Assembly: GCA_001599755.1 (NCBI GenBank)
Contig: BCHX01000003.1
Location: 3,197,289 to 3,261,288 of the forward strand
Direction of reading: 5' to 3'
Length of the DNA: 64,000 nucleotides
Source of the DNA: Gliomastix tumulicola
Lineage: Eukaryota > Ascomycota > Sordariomycetes > Hypocreales > Bionectriaceae
Of the stretch, positions 9,788-23,883 are shown one piece after another (within the stretch, counting starts at the first letter, position 1; every line of letters begins with the position of its first letter). Made by a program: the position numbers and the translations under genes. The notes under the pieces were generated by a model that was not told the DNA's origin, made no database searches, and saw only the letters and a program-made list of their open reading frames with translations.

Positions 9788-12700
9788 TCATCTTGCGAGT
9801 GTGGCCGTCGACTTCTCTTGATTTGGTTCCGGCGAGAACAGCTTCTGCCATATCTCGAACCATCTCTCATGCTGGGAAGTCAAGAGTTTCCCAGGCTGTT
9901 TGAAAGACCGAGTGAGTATGTCTCGAAGCCGTGTCCTCAAGACCTTTATGACCAACATCGTCTTCCAGTCTGGGACGGAGAATCGGCCTCGGTTGCCATC
10001 AAGAATAATCACACCCGAGTATATCTGCGCACCGTTAGCTTCTCGGTTGACACGGGTGCCTATGGGATGTTTGGAGAGAGCGTACGTCGCAGCGAACGTC
10101 ACCACAAAGCAATGCAATAGCAAACGGCTCGACGGCCGTTGTCTCGTGTGCATGGTACACCCTATAACATATTAGCATATAGTCAACTTTGGCAGATGGG
10201 GCAAATGCTTCTTACGTCTTTGCCTGCATGATGTGATAATATGAAAGCCATTTGAGATCCAGCTGTGCACGATTGACCGACGAAGGATGAAGGCTTATGG
10301 ACTGGTTGTTTCCAATGTTGCGAAGCCCTTTAGTTCCGGGGGTTTCCCGCACCAAGAGTTTTGGGTAAAAGCTCGAAGCAATGACTGACGCCGATATCAG
10401 GTCATTATCGCTGTTGACATCAACGCGGTAAGGCACCACGAAGAACTGTTGCTGCCTCCTTCGTCCGCCGGACGCAAACCGCATCCGGGAAAGTGCCCGG
10501 CGCTCCTCCTCCGTACATGAGAGAAATCCGGAGTCGGCTAGCGAGACCAGCAGCTGGCCCTTGAGGTCTTCAATGTTGGCCATGGTTTGTTGGCTCAAGA
10601 AGTTCTTACGGCAGAACTGGAACTCCTTGCCAAGCCCTCCATTAGACTGACAGACACGCTTCCATGACAAATAGGCGTTGTAAACTGTTAGAAGGTCCGA
10701 GTCTCCTCGACGGAAGAGCATCTTCGCGTTATGGGCTTGAGCTCTTTGGCCAAACGGTGCTGTGAAAGGGGACTTGGACGACAGGATAGCCGCGACGGTC
10801 AGCGCCATATCCAGGCACTTGAATACAGACCCAAGCAGGATCAACTTCCCCAGGAAGACATCAAGCGGTAGTCTAGCCAGCTGATGGCCTAGCGGCGTCA
10901 GCTCTTCTGACAACGTCAAAGCGCGGACATCTACAAGAGCATCGATCGCTCGGCGGATGTTTTTCGCGCTTGGAGGGTCTAGAGCGTCTCCGAGTGTCTC
11001 CTCAATACCACCAATTTTGCAGATCTTGACCCTGATGGCCAGGTCTTGCAGCGACAACCGCAGCATTTCTGGCGTTTGCTGATCACTGAGAAGGCTGTCA
11101 TGCCTATACTTGGTGAACATGTGAAAACAGAGACCTTCCTGCACACGTCCAGCGCGGCCTCTTCTCTGCTTCGCATTGGCTCGCGAGATAAAGGTATCGA
11201 TAAGTCGAGACAGCTGTCTCCGCTCGTCGTAGCGCATTTCTCTGTGCTTACCCGTGTCAATGACACAGGTCACATCCGGAATAGTAATACCAGTCTCGGC
11301 AATGTTCGTCGCGAGAACGATCTTGCGCATCCCAGGCGGAGGGACGAGAAAAGCAGCTTCCTGGTCTTCTGTAGCGATAGTCGAGTGAAGAGGATAAATC
11401 AGCCAAGTGCTAGCAAACCGAGGATCGCCGGAAAGCAAATCATTCAGAGTTCGGATCTCCGCGATTCCAGGAAGGAAGACCAAGATTGCTTTACTGTATG
11501 CCTGCAGCGATGTGGATTCAGCAATGTGAGCGATCAGCTGCACAACGAGGTCAAACTCAATGTGGTATTCATCAAGTTGGGTCAAGGTGCTCCGGGTTGC
11601 TTGAGAGTATCCAGGGAGGCTCTTAGATGTTCCACTTGAAGAGCCATCGCCATCGCTTTCCAAGCCCTCATCGTCTAGATCGACCATCTTATCAGCCGGT
11701 GAGACGTTAGGGGGGGTATAGCCTGTGAGCTCGACAGCGTCCTCCAGGTATTTAACCTGCACAGGGAATGTTCTTCCAGGAACATTCAGCACTGGCGCGC
11801 CACCGAGATAGTTCGAAAATCGTTCAGCGTCGACTGTGGCGGACATCAAAACCACCTTCAGATCGTGCCTTTGCTTCATAAGGCGTTTCAAGACGATGAG
11901 CAGGAAATCGCTGTCAATGGATCGCTCGTGTACCTCGTCAAGAACGAGGTGGGTGACTTCTTGCAGGTCCTTGGAGCCTTCCAGCATTCGCATAACGATA
12001 CCTGTCGTGGCGTATACCAGTCGTGTCTCTTTCGATGTATTCGACTCCAGCCGGATGGCGTAGCCGATCAACGACCTGTTTGTCCCCAAATCACTCTTGT
12101 TTTCTCCTAGCTCCTCGCTCACTCGACGAGCCAAAGAGATAGCAGAGATTCGGCGAGGCTCCGTGCAATATATCTTGCAGGGCTTCCCCTGGGAAAGTTC
12201 ATGCTCCAGCAGAAATGCAGGCACTTGAGTCGACTTTCCACACCCAGTCTCACCACACACGATCACAACTTGGTTTTGATCGACGGCGTGCAGCACCTGA
12301 TCTCGGAATTGCCACATTGGAAGCTGCATTCGAGACTGTAACATGGTCTGAAACCGCGGAGTCTTGGACTTGTCGGCCCAGATCTGTCGATAAATATCCC
12401 CATTGCCGTTGACGTGCTTCGCCCTATCTTGGCCTTTCTGTTCAATTGCCTCAGACGAAGGCTTGGTAGAACCCCTTCCTCGGAAGGCACCAGTGAGAAT
12501 AACGCCATCCTCCAGCTCCTGGTCTTGTCTCTGTCGAATCAAAGATCTTAAGCTCTTCACGACCTCGCGGTCTTGGGCATCGAGATGGTTCTTCCTGAGA
12601 TCTGAAAGCTCCGTCCAGAGGTCGCGCCAGGCAGGCGGTAGCTTCAGCCCAAGCTTTTCTTCCTTTGAGTTGCTGCTGAATATGCAGAACAAAGCAGCCG

Positions 12701-14452
12701 TTGCCGCATAAGCCTCCGACTGGCGTGAATCGGGAGTCGCCACGCGCGCCATTGTCAGCCGAAAGTGTGTTGGGTCCATCATGACTTCAATCTCATCAGT
12801 GAGGTCCATTTGGGGAATGTCTTGCGGTTTCGTCCACGTAATATCGATGGCATGGCGATTTGCAAAGGATGCTTGAGAGACCACCGAATACTTGATCTTG
12901 ACCGACCCGTCTCTTCACGTCAGTTAGCAATGAAGAGCGCTAGATAGTACTGGCGGAGCTTACCTCGACCGACAGGCTTCTTCTAGGATACGGCGAGGTG
13001 CGACCCCGGTCCATTTCCCGAAGTCCTTGATGACAGTTCTCGTTCCATCCGTGGAATTCACCACAGTCTGCGTCTTTCCTGTTGCCGGGTCGACTTCGTT
13101 CTGGGGTAAGGATTCAAACAAGCCGGTAATGTCATCGTCATCATCCGCCAATATCTCAGCCGCCATACGCTCGGCCTCGTCATTAATGGATGGGGAAGGT
13201 ACAGCCTGAGGTGAGGCATCGGCGCCTTGAGGTTGAAGAGCCTCGACTTCTCTCTTAGCGGCTGAAATTTCCTTCTCCAGTGTGACCTTCTGGCTTCTCC
13301 ACTGCTGATCGGCAAGAAACCTGTCGAAAAGAACATCATTCTCAATCCGTTTCAGCCTGGCTTCAAGCTTGGCTTTGGTCAGCTCAGTGTCAGAATCCTG
13401 GGTAGAACCAGCTTCCGGAGTCGCTGACGTAGGTGCATGCTTCCGCTCAATCTCAAGAAGTCTCTTTTTCGTAGCTAGAAATTCCGGGATGAGCTTGTCG
13501 GGTTCGAAGTCCTCATCGCATACTATAGCGGTTCTTTTGGTAACTCCTGGTCCTTTTCCTAGGAGCTCAGCGGGGTTGACCATCGTTTGGCCGTCTCCTT
13601 TTGAGTCTGAAAACCGTGGCGTGTTTGCCCCGGTTGCAAACGGACTGTCTTGGGGAGTGTCTGGGGACAGGTAAGCGATGTGTTCTATCTCGAGTGACAG
13701 GTTCCTTAAATACCTCTAGGGGTTGGCTTTGCTTTTGGCTCGTATACCGGGAGCTCGTCAGCTTCACACTCACGAGCAAGCCATTCTAGAGCCTCTTCCA
13801 GGCCCCAGACCATATCCTTGGCAGCAGAGGAGATAGTTGGCGATATATCCAAAATGTGCTTGATGACGGAATCGATCCGCTGCTCGGGAAAGTCCACAGC
13901 TGTGAGCACCTGCTTCAAGGTCCACAAGCGAGCTATCATATCCTCTTCTGATGGCATCTTACCATGGCTCGTGCCTTCAGAGGAGAGGCTCGACACTGCG
14001 AACCGGCTCTCGGCCTTGATGAGATCAACGATTTGGTCCATGAGATCTTGTGGTAGCCACTTGATGCTGTTCACCGAGTCCGCCTGACCACGAAGCAGGC
14101 GCCGGTCCGTCTCCAGGCGAGTACGCTGGCGGAGGGCATCTCGTTTGGTTTTCTGGCCATGCCGTTCCACCAGGAGTTGTAACTCGGACTCCTCCAGTTG
14201 CCGCTCGAATTCCTCGGGGGACAAATGCTCTGTGCCTGTACCGGCAGTCCCTTTCCCGGGCTGCTGCTCGTCCGGCTTGGTTGATGGCGGGGTAGCGTCC
14301 TTCTTCGTGTTCGGAGGAACAGTTGTCGAGGTGCTCGGTGATGCCTTGGCCTCATCGCTCGTTTCCGGCCGTGGCTTTGAAGCGATGGAGGTGGTTGCGA
14401 ATCCGCGAGCTGGATTCGCAGCTGGCTTCTTCTTCTTCTTAGCACCAGCCAT
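9788..14452 (-). CDS. DExH-box RNA helicase, DHX29/YLR419W type
   Basis: Exons 14452-13714, 13660-12964, 12912-10216, 10161-10086, 10024-9788 give 1,481 aa (yeast YLR419W is about 1,435). The start MAGAKKKKKPAANPARGF resembles DHX29 N termini. Then come a UBA/RWD-like helical region, the helicase core with motif I GETGCGKST (about residue 698), motif II DEVH (about 801, in place of DEAH), motif III SATV and motif VI QRRGRAGR (about 1059), the HA2 ratchet, and an OB-fold ending GVIILDGNRGRFSVPDWKTM. DHX29 binds the 40S subunit and helps scanning through structured leaders; that role is by homology. A stop directly after exon 3 at 10212 comes only from reading through a gtaaga donor; two further exons complete the C terminus. 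Introns are 51-61 nt. Confidence 0.85.
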
Positions 14453-15744
14453 CTCTGGTGGCTTGAGGATGCCTTGTGCTGTGAACAGTGCTGCACGTAA
14501 CAGGCGTCAGAGTGCCCTGGATCTGTGCCTCTCGTGCAGTCTGTTACCCAGAAGTGAGACTAGGAGCAATGCATTCTCATGTGACCCGACGGTTGAGAAT
14601 CCCTTCCGCCCTCTCTCTCTGTCTTTTCTCCTAGCAAATAAGTCCGACGGAAGCAAGAGTTGGCGTTTGATAATGGCCTGCGCACAGCGACACAGATAGA
14701 GCTAGATGGCGTGTCACTCAGAGGTTGAGCATGTGTGCAGGGCAAGAAAATTAAAGGTCAGGTACCCGTAATAGTCGGTGCTCAATTGTGGGGAGCCTTG
14801 CTTCGGCGATCGACACGGTGCCGAGTCGCTGCAGCAGCTCGATTCTGTGAGCTTTTGGGTGCTGGAGGGATGAAACTTCCACTGGTTGGCTTGGTATGGG
14901 TTTGACTTGGTTGTTCAGTGGGTTTACTGCACGCATCCGTGACCCCGCCATAGATATGGGATCAGAAAGTTTCTTGTCTGCTGAATTTTCAACGGCCCTC
15001 GGGGTATAAAGGTCAGGATATACCTAATTCAAATGCCCATAAACACGCAAAGCATTCCGTGATAGGATTGCTTGGTGCCCTTACCCTCCATACTTGTACA
15101 GGTATCCCCGTCGTTGCAGGGCAGTGAAAATGCTACCTCAGCAAGTAAATTCATCATTGGGCCTCTAGGGTAGGCCTGATCACTGAAGCAAGGCCGTCCC
15201 TCCATGCCCCGCACCCCACCAACAGCTCGATTTGCACGAGCAGGCGCAAATTCTTGTGAAATTCGACTTGAAAAGCAGAGCCTGCGAAACCAGTGAAACC
15301 AAAGAGTACCGTTGGAGATACCTTAAGTAGTAAGATGTAAGATGACAGGAGTCAAGCAATAGCCTCTCTTAGGAGGAAGCTATGAAGTTGGAAATTCCAG
15401 GGACGCAGCGCCTTAGGTGCCTTTAAGCCAAGCACAGGTTTAGGCTACCCTCTGGTACTTCCAAATACTGAGATACAGTGCAGTTGGAAAATGTACACTT
15501 TCGTACCCAACATTCGACCCTTGGCAACCCACAATATCAAACAGCCCTGGTGGTCTGGAGTCATTCAATCCAACCTGGATATCGAAACTGAAGCCCAAAC
15601 GGCGCAATCGCGACGCCTCCCCCCTATGCGAATTGCAAACCTCTACGAACCTTCGCTCTATACTGTGACTCAGGTGCGGCACAAGGGAGTTGTGGTGGCC
15701 CCTCATGAGTTCTACATATTCGGAATCAAGCTCCTCGTCCTAAA
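14453..15744. other. Divergent promoter region (DHX29-like / GCN1)
   Basis: No convincing gene in 1.29 kb. An ATG at 15491 opens a 91-codon frame that runs past the GCN1 start in another frame; if it lies in the GCN1 leader it would be an overlapping uORF. Its protein resembles nothing I know. Confidence 0.5.
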
Positions 15745-18700
15745 ATGTCTGCAACGACCACTGTGAGCGGCTTCGACGCCAATGTGGCAGCCAGATCACT
15801 GGCTGCCTCGTCCACAATAACGCGACTAGAGTATCTGCGGACTGCTGAGGCAGGTATACGCCAGAAGAGTAAGACTTCTCTGAAATGGTCGATACCTCCC
15901 GCCTGCTAGTTTCTGTGTGCTGACGTCCAGTCACTCCAGCCATCGATGCGTCGGCACTACTCGAGCTCGTCAAGCTCCTGTTCGACACCCACTCCGCGTA
16001 CGGAGACCGAGAATCGAGAATTGCTGTTCAAAACTGTCTCGTTGCCGCCATTGGGCCCGACGTCGATCGAAAAACATTGGGTTGGCTCATCAAATCCATC
16101 CGCAAGGAAAGCCAGAAGAGCGGAATAGCTGTGTCCAGTTCGTTTGTCTTGGTCGAGTGGTGTGGCTTGCTCATACAATATTTGGCTGGCTCTGCTCTCT
16201 GGGACGACTTCGCCGAAGACATTATCCGAGCCGACGCCGACTGTATCGAGCGATGCCTTCGACCGACCTCCAGGAAAACCGTGGCACATTCTGCCAAGGT
16301 TGCGACAAGACGAGCTCTTCGAAAGCTATTTGCACACCCCGAATCCTCCGAGAAGAACTTGAAGCGAATCATCGATATCCTCGTGGCTAAGAGTGGGCAG
16401 CCAGTGGCGAGGAATGCCCTTCTCCTAGGGATTGTTGCCGGTGTGGTGTCCAGAATCGAGTCACTGAAGCCAGTTTTGGATGCTGTCAAGCCCCAATACT
16501 ATGAATTCTACACCCGTGAGGTGGTCGGATCTAAAGTAGCTGTGGATGAACATGTTGCTGGCGGCCTTCACGATTTCTTCCAAGACTTCGCGACGGCTGA
16601 AGAGATCGAGAAACAGGTCATACCCCCGGTTGAAAAGGGCTTGCTCCGTGCCCCCGAGGTCATACTGACAGGAGTTCTGCGGCCTCTGGTTCGTTCGCTT
16701 CCTGCCACAATGGATTTAGCTCCTGCCCTTAAAGGGAAATTGCTCAAATCACTGCTTTCCAGTATCAAGTCAAGCAATGCCTCGATACGTCAAGGAAGCG
16801 TGCTTGCGTTCCGTGATCTGATCGCCCATAGCTTTGACCTGGACATCATTGAGAGCATTGCAGAGGAGATACTCACCCCTCTCAAGGGTGGAAAACTCTC
16901 GGCAGCAGATCACAGAGTCTTGCACTCTGAAATGCTCGAAGCCACACCCCTGAGTGCAAACGCTGCCGAAAAGGTAGCTTTGGGACTTGCAGCGCTTTCG
17001 GCAAAGGAAGGAAATGAGTTGGCCCTCGCTGCAGAAACGTCGGCGCTGGCGCGTGCTATTGTTCAGCTATGGGGAAAAGGGGGCCAAACCCCAAAGCCGG
17101 TATTGGATTCTTTGGTGAAGGGCCTTGCCGACAAGAAACCCGGCTCCCGGAAGATCTGGCTTCTGCTTGTTGGCAAAATTCTCTACGAGCAGGGTGAAAT
17201 TGAATCTTCCGCCGAGATCCAAACATTCACCGAGGCAACGGTTCCCAAACTGGTCGAAAATTTCAACGAAGTCAAGGCCAATCCTTCCTCAGCAGCGCAA
17301 AATGGATTGGTGCTAGGCGCCTATATCCCAGTCGCACTCTCAGTCAGGCTTCAGGACCGGTTTCCCGAGAGCGACCAGCTGAAAAAGGCCCTCAAGCCGT
17401 TGAGTCCCTTGGCAGACAGCGTCAAGAGTGCGATGCTTCTGAGCTACCGCATATACAGCAGACTTGGGGGCGAGGCTGAGCTGCGCTGGTTGTCACTGGC
17501 TTTAAATGCTATTGCGCCTCAGCTGGACGGTACGACGGAGGAAGCTCTGCGACATGGGTGGGCCGAGGCCATGATATATGTCATCACAGCGCCTGGAGTT
17601 CCGCAGAAAGCGCAGCAAGAAGGTTCAAGGATGCTCTCTGAACTTTATGCCAGCAGTCCCCGTTCGACATTCGGCTTGATAGTCGAGGGTTTATGGACTC
17701 TGGTGTCCCAGCCGGCCGAAGCCGAGAAAGACATCAGATTCGGCAGGGATCAAGCACTTCAAGTCCCGAGATTGGTGTGCCCGGTAAAGTCTCATTCAGA
17801 TGGCGCCTCCCTGGACACCGAGATGCTGGAGGCTCAAGCTTGTGCATTACTTGTGCTCGCACAACCAGTGTTACTCCCGCGTTCCAGCTGGATCACGCTT
17901 TGCTTGCGCATGGGTGTCGACCCAGGCGAACTCGCCTCCAAATATTTGGACAGGTTGATACTGGAGGTGGTAACGCAGGCATCATCCAAGACTGAGCAGA
18001 TCAGGAAAGCCGCGTATGCTGCGGCGGCCGAGCTAGTTTTCGTGGCGCCCGGGCCCGTGATCCCGAAGATCATCGAGCTCCTCAGTGGTGATCTTGACGC
18101 AAAGCAGCTGGTAGGAGTTGGTCCGATGCAAGCAGCCATCTTCCGAACACCCGAGGGAACATGTTTTGTCGATGTCCTTGCTAAAAAAGCGCAAAATGTT
18201 GTGCCAAACAAGAATGACAAAGATTACGATATTCTGAAATGGGAAGAGGAGTTGAGAAGCTCTATCGAGAAGAAGAAGGGCGAGAAAAAGAAGCTGACTG
18301 CTGAGGAAACAGCTAAAGTCAATGCACAACTCAAGAAGGAGGCTGCCATCAGGCAAACACTTCGAGAGGTTGAGTCCAAGATACTGCGAAGTCTAGGCAT
18401 CATTGACGCCATCACTAGCGGACCGCCCACTGACGCCAAGCTTTGGATTGGTCCCGTGGTCTCCCTCCTGCTGGGGATCATGGATGCTGGGGCAAGTCTT
18501 GTTGTCGGTGATGCGCCTGGTCTCGTCTACCTCAAAATCGCCGAGAAGATCACATCAAGATTGGGCGTCCTCGGACCATTTGTTGGGGTCGCTACCTTGC
18601 GTCTCCGAGACATCTCACTGGCGAGTAACTTCTACGAAGAGTCACTGGAGGATCTCATAACCCGGTTGTTGTACCGCCTTCGGTTTGCAGCAGAGCAGAG

Positions 18701-21700
18701 ACCATTCGACACGGTGACATTGGTATATGTCCTTCCGTTGGTTTTCGATCTGTTGCAGAAAGGCGGCTCAGGCACAAACGATGACGACAAAGACGCCCAG
18801 ATTGTGCTGGCCCTCGAATTTCTTTCTCTTCATTCCATTGTCTGCGAAGATGCGACTGTCCCGCGAGCTACGCTGCTGTCGATCCTGATCGAGTCTATGC
18901 AAGTCTACGCTCAGCACTACAAGCTGATTAGAGACTGCTTCGCAGACATTTGTCGTTGCATCGCCCCGAACATCAGCCGTGACGAGATCGGCGTCCTCAC
19001 CAAGGGAGCGATCACTCAACATGCCGGCGTGAGGACGACGGTGCTCCAGTCCATTAGCAGCGAGATTGATATGAGCGAGTTTGGCTATTCTGACGAGGTT
19101 TGGTTGGCCTGCCATGATGATGAGGAGGAAAACCAAGACCTCGGAAGAGAGATCTGGGTCGAGTGCCGTGTGGAAGCAGCCCGCGATGTCCCTGAACGGA
19201 TGCTACCATATCTCGAGAGCAAGGACGGCCAGCTCCGCCGGGCTGCAGCGCGATCTCTGGCCGAGGCTGTTCTTTCCCACACAGACACTATGGATACGGT
19301 CCTGTCAAAAATGGAGTCTTCCTATCAAGAGCTGGCAAAGCCAAGAGTCCAGTTGCTGGATGAGTTCGGCATGCCCAAGAAGATGGACCTCTCTGATCCT
19401 TGGGAAGCAAGGCATGGCATAGCCACGGCTTTCAAGGAGCTGGCGACCATAGTGACGCCGAAGCAGCTGCAGGGCCTCTTCGCTTTTATGATGGAGAGTG
19501 GCCCTCTGGCAGACGCGAATGCTGTCGTCCGTGCGCAGATGCTCGAAGCAGCCATTTCTGCTATCGACCATCATGGCAAGGGTATGGTCGCGGAGCTGAT
19601 GAGCGGCTTTGAGCAAACCCTTGCCGAGCCTGATACAAGCAGCAGTGCTGGTGATCGACTAAACGAGGCTGTCATTATCATGTACGGCGCATTGGGAAGG
19701 CATTTGGCTCCCAAAGACTCTAAGATTCCTGTTGTTGTTGAGCGCCTTCTGGCGACGCTGAGCACTCCTTCCGAAACTGTCCAGTCAGCCATTGCTGAGT
19801 GTCTCCCACCTCTAGTCCGTGCCTACCCCGGAAGTGCCGCTCCTCTGTTTGAGCAGGTTACTGATCAGTTGCTCAATTCTGACAAATATGCCGCTCAAAG
19901 AGGAGCCGCCTATGGGTTGGCCGGCTTGGTACACGGTCGTGGCATTGCAGCCCTCCGGGAATATCGCATGCTCTCAACACTCAGGAATGCCCTGGAGAAT
20001 AAGAAGTCTTCTCGCCAAAGAGAGGCAGTGTTCCTGGCCTTCGAGGTCTTCTCTGTGGTGCTAGGCCGTCTCTTCGAGCCATACGTGATTCAAATAGTCC
20101 CACAACTGCTAGCAGGTTTTGGCGACAGCAACGGAGATGTCCGAGATGCCTGCTTAGCGTCTGCAAAGGCTTGCTTCGCCAACTTGAGTTCGTTTGGTGT
20201 GAAGCAGATTATGCCTACGCTCCTGGACGGCCTTGAAGACCAGCAATGGCGGAGTAAGAGAGGTGCTTGTGAGCTCCTCGGAGCAATGGCATATCTTGAC
20301 CCGCAACAGCTCGCCAACAGTTTGCCTGACATCATCCCCCCTCTCACCAGCGTTCTCAACGACAGTCACAAGGAGGTCAGGGCTGCTGCAAACAGAAGTT
20401 TGAAACGGTTCGGGGAGGTCATCGAGAACCCCGAAATCAAGGGTCTCGTGGACATCCTGCTCAAGGCTCTCAGTGACCCGACCAAGTACACAGACGAAGC
20501 GTTGGATTCTCTCATCAAGGTATCCTTTGTGCACTATCTGGATGCCCCATCGCTTGCGTTGGTTACCAGAATCTTGCAGCGTGGCCTCGGTGACCGTTCA
20601 AATACAAAGAGGAAAGCTGCCCAGGTCATCGGGAGTCTTGCCCACCTTACGGAGAAGAAGGATATTGTCGCTCACCTACCAGTCTTGGTGTCTGGTCTCA
20701 AGGTGGCAGCGGTGGATCCTGTGCCAACTACACGAGCTACTGCCTCTAGAGCTCTCGGATCCCTGGTAGAGAAATTGGGCGAAGATGCACTCCCGGACCT
20801 CATCCCGGGTCTCATGCAAACCCTCAAGTCGGATACTGGAGCGGGCGATCGGCTTGGGTCTGCCCAAGCGCTCAGCGAGGTTCTCGCCGGTTTGGGTACG
20901 GCAAGGCTGGAAGAGACGCTGCCCACAGTCCTCCAAAATGTCGAATCAACGAAACCCGCTGTCAGGGAAGGCTTCATGTCACTGTTCATCTTCTTGCCCG
21001 TTTGCTTCGGCAACAGTTTCGCCAACTACCTTGGACGCATTGTCCCTCCTATCCTTGCAGGTCTGGCGGACGACGTGGAATCCATTCGAGAGACTGCTCT
21101 GCGTGCTGGCAGGCTGTTGGTCAAGAACTTTGCTGTCCGAGCGGTGGATCTCCTTTTGCCAGAGCTCGAGCGCGGCTTAGCCGATGATAGCTACAGGATT
21201 CGTCTTAGCTCGGTCGAGCTCGTGGGTGATCTCCTGTTCAACCTCACTGGCGTCAAGGCTGGTGATGAGGAACAAGAAGGCGAAGATCAAGACGACGCGA
21301 AGGAGGCTAGCATTTCGCTCAAGGAGGTTCTTGGAGAGGAAAAGCGCAACAAGATCCTCTCTGCTCTGTACGTGTGCCGGTGCGATACAGCAGGTGCTGT
21401 CAGGGCTGCCGCAGTCTCGGTATGGAAAGCCTTGGTACACACTCCCAGGACTCTCAAGGAGCTGGTACCTACTCTCACACAACTTCTGATCCGAAGGCTC
21501 GGGAGCTCTAACATGGAGCACAAGCTTATTGCAAGCAATGCGCTGGGCGAGCTCATCCGAAAGGCTGGAGATGGTGTCTTGGCCAGTCTTTTGCCCACAC
21601 TCGAGGAGGGACTACAAACGTCCACCGACACGGATGCTAAGCAAGGAATCTGCTTGGCTCTCAAGGAGCTCATTTCTTCAGCTACTCCCGAAGCCCTCGA

Positions 21701-23883
21701 GGAGCATGAAAAGACGCTCATTTCGGTCGTTCGCACAGCTCTCACGGACGCTGATGAAGAAGTCCGCGAAGCTGCAGCTGAGGCATTTGACTCGCTGCAA
21801 AACATCTTCCATAAGCGCGCTGTCGATCAGGTGCTGCCTTATTTGTTGCAGTTGCTGCGATCAGAGGACGAGGCAGACAACGCCCTGTCCGCCCTGCTCA
21901 CTCTTCTTACGGAGACGACGCGTTCAAACCTCATCATTCCCGCCCTCATACCAGATCTCGTTAAACCCCCCATCTCTGCTTTCAATGCCAAGGCAATCGC
22001 ATCATTGTCCAAGGTGGCTGGTGCAGCCATGAACCGCAGGCTGCCAAATATCATCAACTCGCTCCTTGAGAACGAAATCAACTGTGCCGGCGACGAGTTG
22101 CGCGAGGAGCTTGAAGCGTCCCTCGATACTGTCATCCAGCATATTGACGAGTATGATGGCCTGAACATCATCATGAATGTTCTTTTGACATCTATCAAGG
22201 ATGATGACTATCGCCGGCGCGCAGCTACAGCCCGCCACTTCCGTAATTTCTTTATCGCTGCTACCGTGGACTATTCTCGCTACAACCAGGACATTATTCG
22301 AAATCTCCTGAACTCCTTCGACGACGGAGACAGCGGGGTGGTGAAGGAAGCACTTGCCGCCCTCACCGAATTCACGAAGCGGTTGAGGAAGGAAGAAATG
22401 GAGTCTTTAGTCAACTCCACGCGACAGACACTGCTTCTGGTCGGCGTCGCTGGTGCCAACCTTCGGGGTTTCGAGCTGCCCAAGGGCATCAATGCTATTC
22501 TCCCCATCTTCCTCCAAGGCCTAATGAACGGAACCGCAGACCAGAGAGTGCAGGCGGCACTGGGTATCTCTGACATCGTGGACCGTACCAGCGAGGCAGC
22601 CCTTAAGCCGTTTGTCACTCAGATCACGGGACCCTTGATTCGAGTAGTGGCTGAGCGCGCTACCGAGGTCAAGTCTGCGATTCTCCTCACTCTCAACAAC
22701 CTCCTTGAGAAGATGCCTACAGCGTTGAAACCCTTCCTGCCACAGCTGCAAAGAACGTTTGCCAAGTCCCTCGCAGATCCGTCAAGCGAAACACTGAGAT
22801 CGCGAGCCGCTCGGGCTTTGGGCACTCTGATCAAATATACACCGCGTATCGATCCTCTGATAGCAGAGCTTGTCACCGGTTCTAAGACGGCAGACCAAGG
22901 TGTGCGAACTGCAATGCTTAAGGCATTGTACGAGGTTGTCAGCAAGGCTGGGGCAAACATGGGCGAGACCTCCAGAACAGCCATCTTGTCTCTCATCGAT
23001 ACAGAAGTGGATGAGAGAGACGACGCCATGACCATCACCAACGCGAAGCTTCTTGGCGCTCTTATTAAGAATGTGCCCGAAGAGATTGCGATGAATCTGC
23101 TCAAGGCGCGGGTCGTTACCACGCACTTTAGCAAGGCTTCCGTCCTGGCATTGAACGCCGTCCTTGTGGAATCTCCAGATGCCATCCTGCAAAGCTCTTT
23201 GGCCGACGACCTGCCTGACCTTGTTTGCCAGGGCATGTCGCAGAAGAACGTATGTTTCCCCCTTTGATCACGAGTTTTAGACGCCCGCATCGGTATGTGT
23301 GGGCAAAAAGGACCCTGCTGACTAGTGATCATAGACGTATCTGGCCGACAATTACATTCTCGCAACAGGAAAGCTCTTGCTCTCGTCCCCACCGAAGAAC
23401 TTTGAGCATGTGAAGAACATCATGAGTGCTTTGGCTGCCATCATTGAGCCAGGCAATCCTGTGGACTCACGGCGATTGGCACTCGTGGTGGTACGCACCT
23501 TGAGCAGGAATGACAAGGACCTCGTCCGAGCTCACATACCGCAACTTGCACCTCAAATTTTCGCAAGCGTCAGAGACCCCGTCATTCCCGTCAAGCTATC
23601 TGCGGAGGCGGCCTTTGTGGAACTGTTCAGTGTGGCTGATGAGGAGAGCCGCATTTTCGACAAGTTCCTTGCTGGGCCAGGGGCTGACTTGCCGCCTACC
23701 GCCAAGAGGAGTATGGGGGATTATTTCAAGCGCGTTGCCCTGAGACTCGGTTCTCAAATCCGAGAGAGGAGAGAAGCGGAGGGGGGCCAGGGAGGATTGG
23801 GCCTGTCTGACGACGAACAAGACGATGAAAAGGAGATCTGGAGTGTCGGCAAGGTTGAGATGGCAGACGACACATTTTCCTAA
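15745..23883 (+). CDS. GCN1: Gcn1, activator of the eIF2-alpha kinase Gcn2
   Basis: Giant ribosome-associated HEAT-repeat protein that senses stalled/collided ribosomes and passes uncharged-tRNA signals to Gcn2 in general amino-acid control. Exons 15745-15868, 15931-23249, 23335-23883 give 2,663 aa (yeast Gcn1 is 2,672). Exon 1 encodes MSATTTVSGFDANVAARSLA; the first intron is gtaaga...tgctgac..ccag (62 nt), the second gtatgt...catag (85 nt). HEAT repeats run through nearly the whole chain. The eEF3-like middle region contains characteristic stretches such as KRGACELLGAMAYLDPQQL, SLPDIIPPLTSVLNDSHKEV and RTAMLKALYEVVSKAG, the zone that contacts ribosomes and, downstream, the Gcn2 RWD domain. 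The C terminus is acidic. RACK1/CPC2, another cross-pathway-control gene, lies 11 kb downstream; I infer no functional linkage from that. Confidence 0.95.

Noticed and set aside
10212..10214. Stop codon as the end of the DHX29-like helicase
   Set aside because: It lies within a gtaaga donor; two downstream exons restore the conserved OB-fold C terminus in frame.
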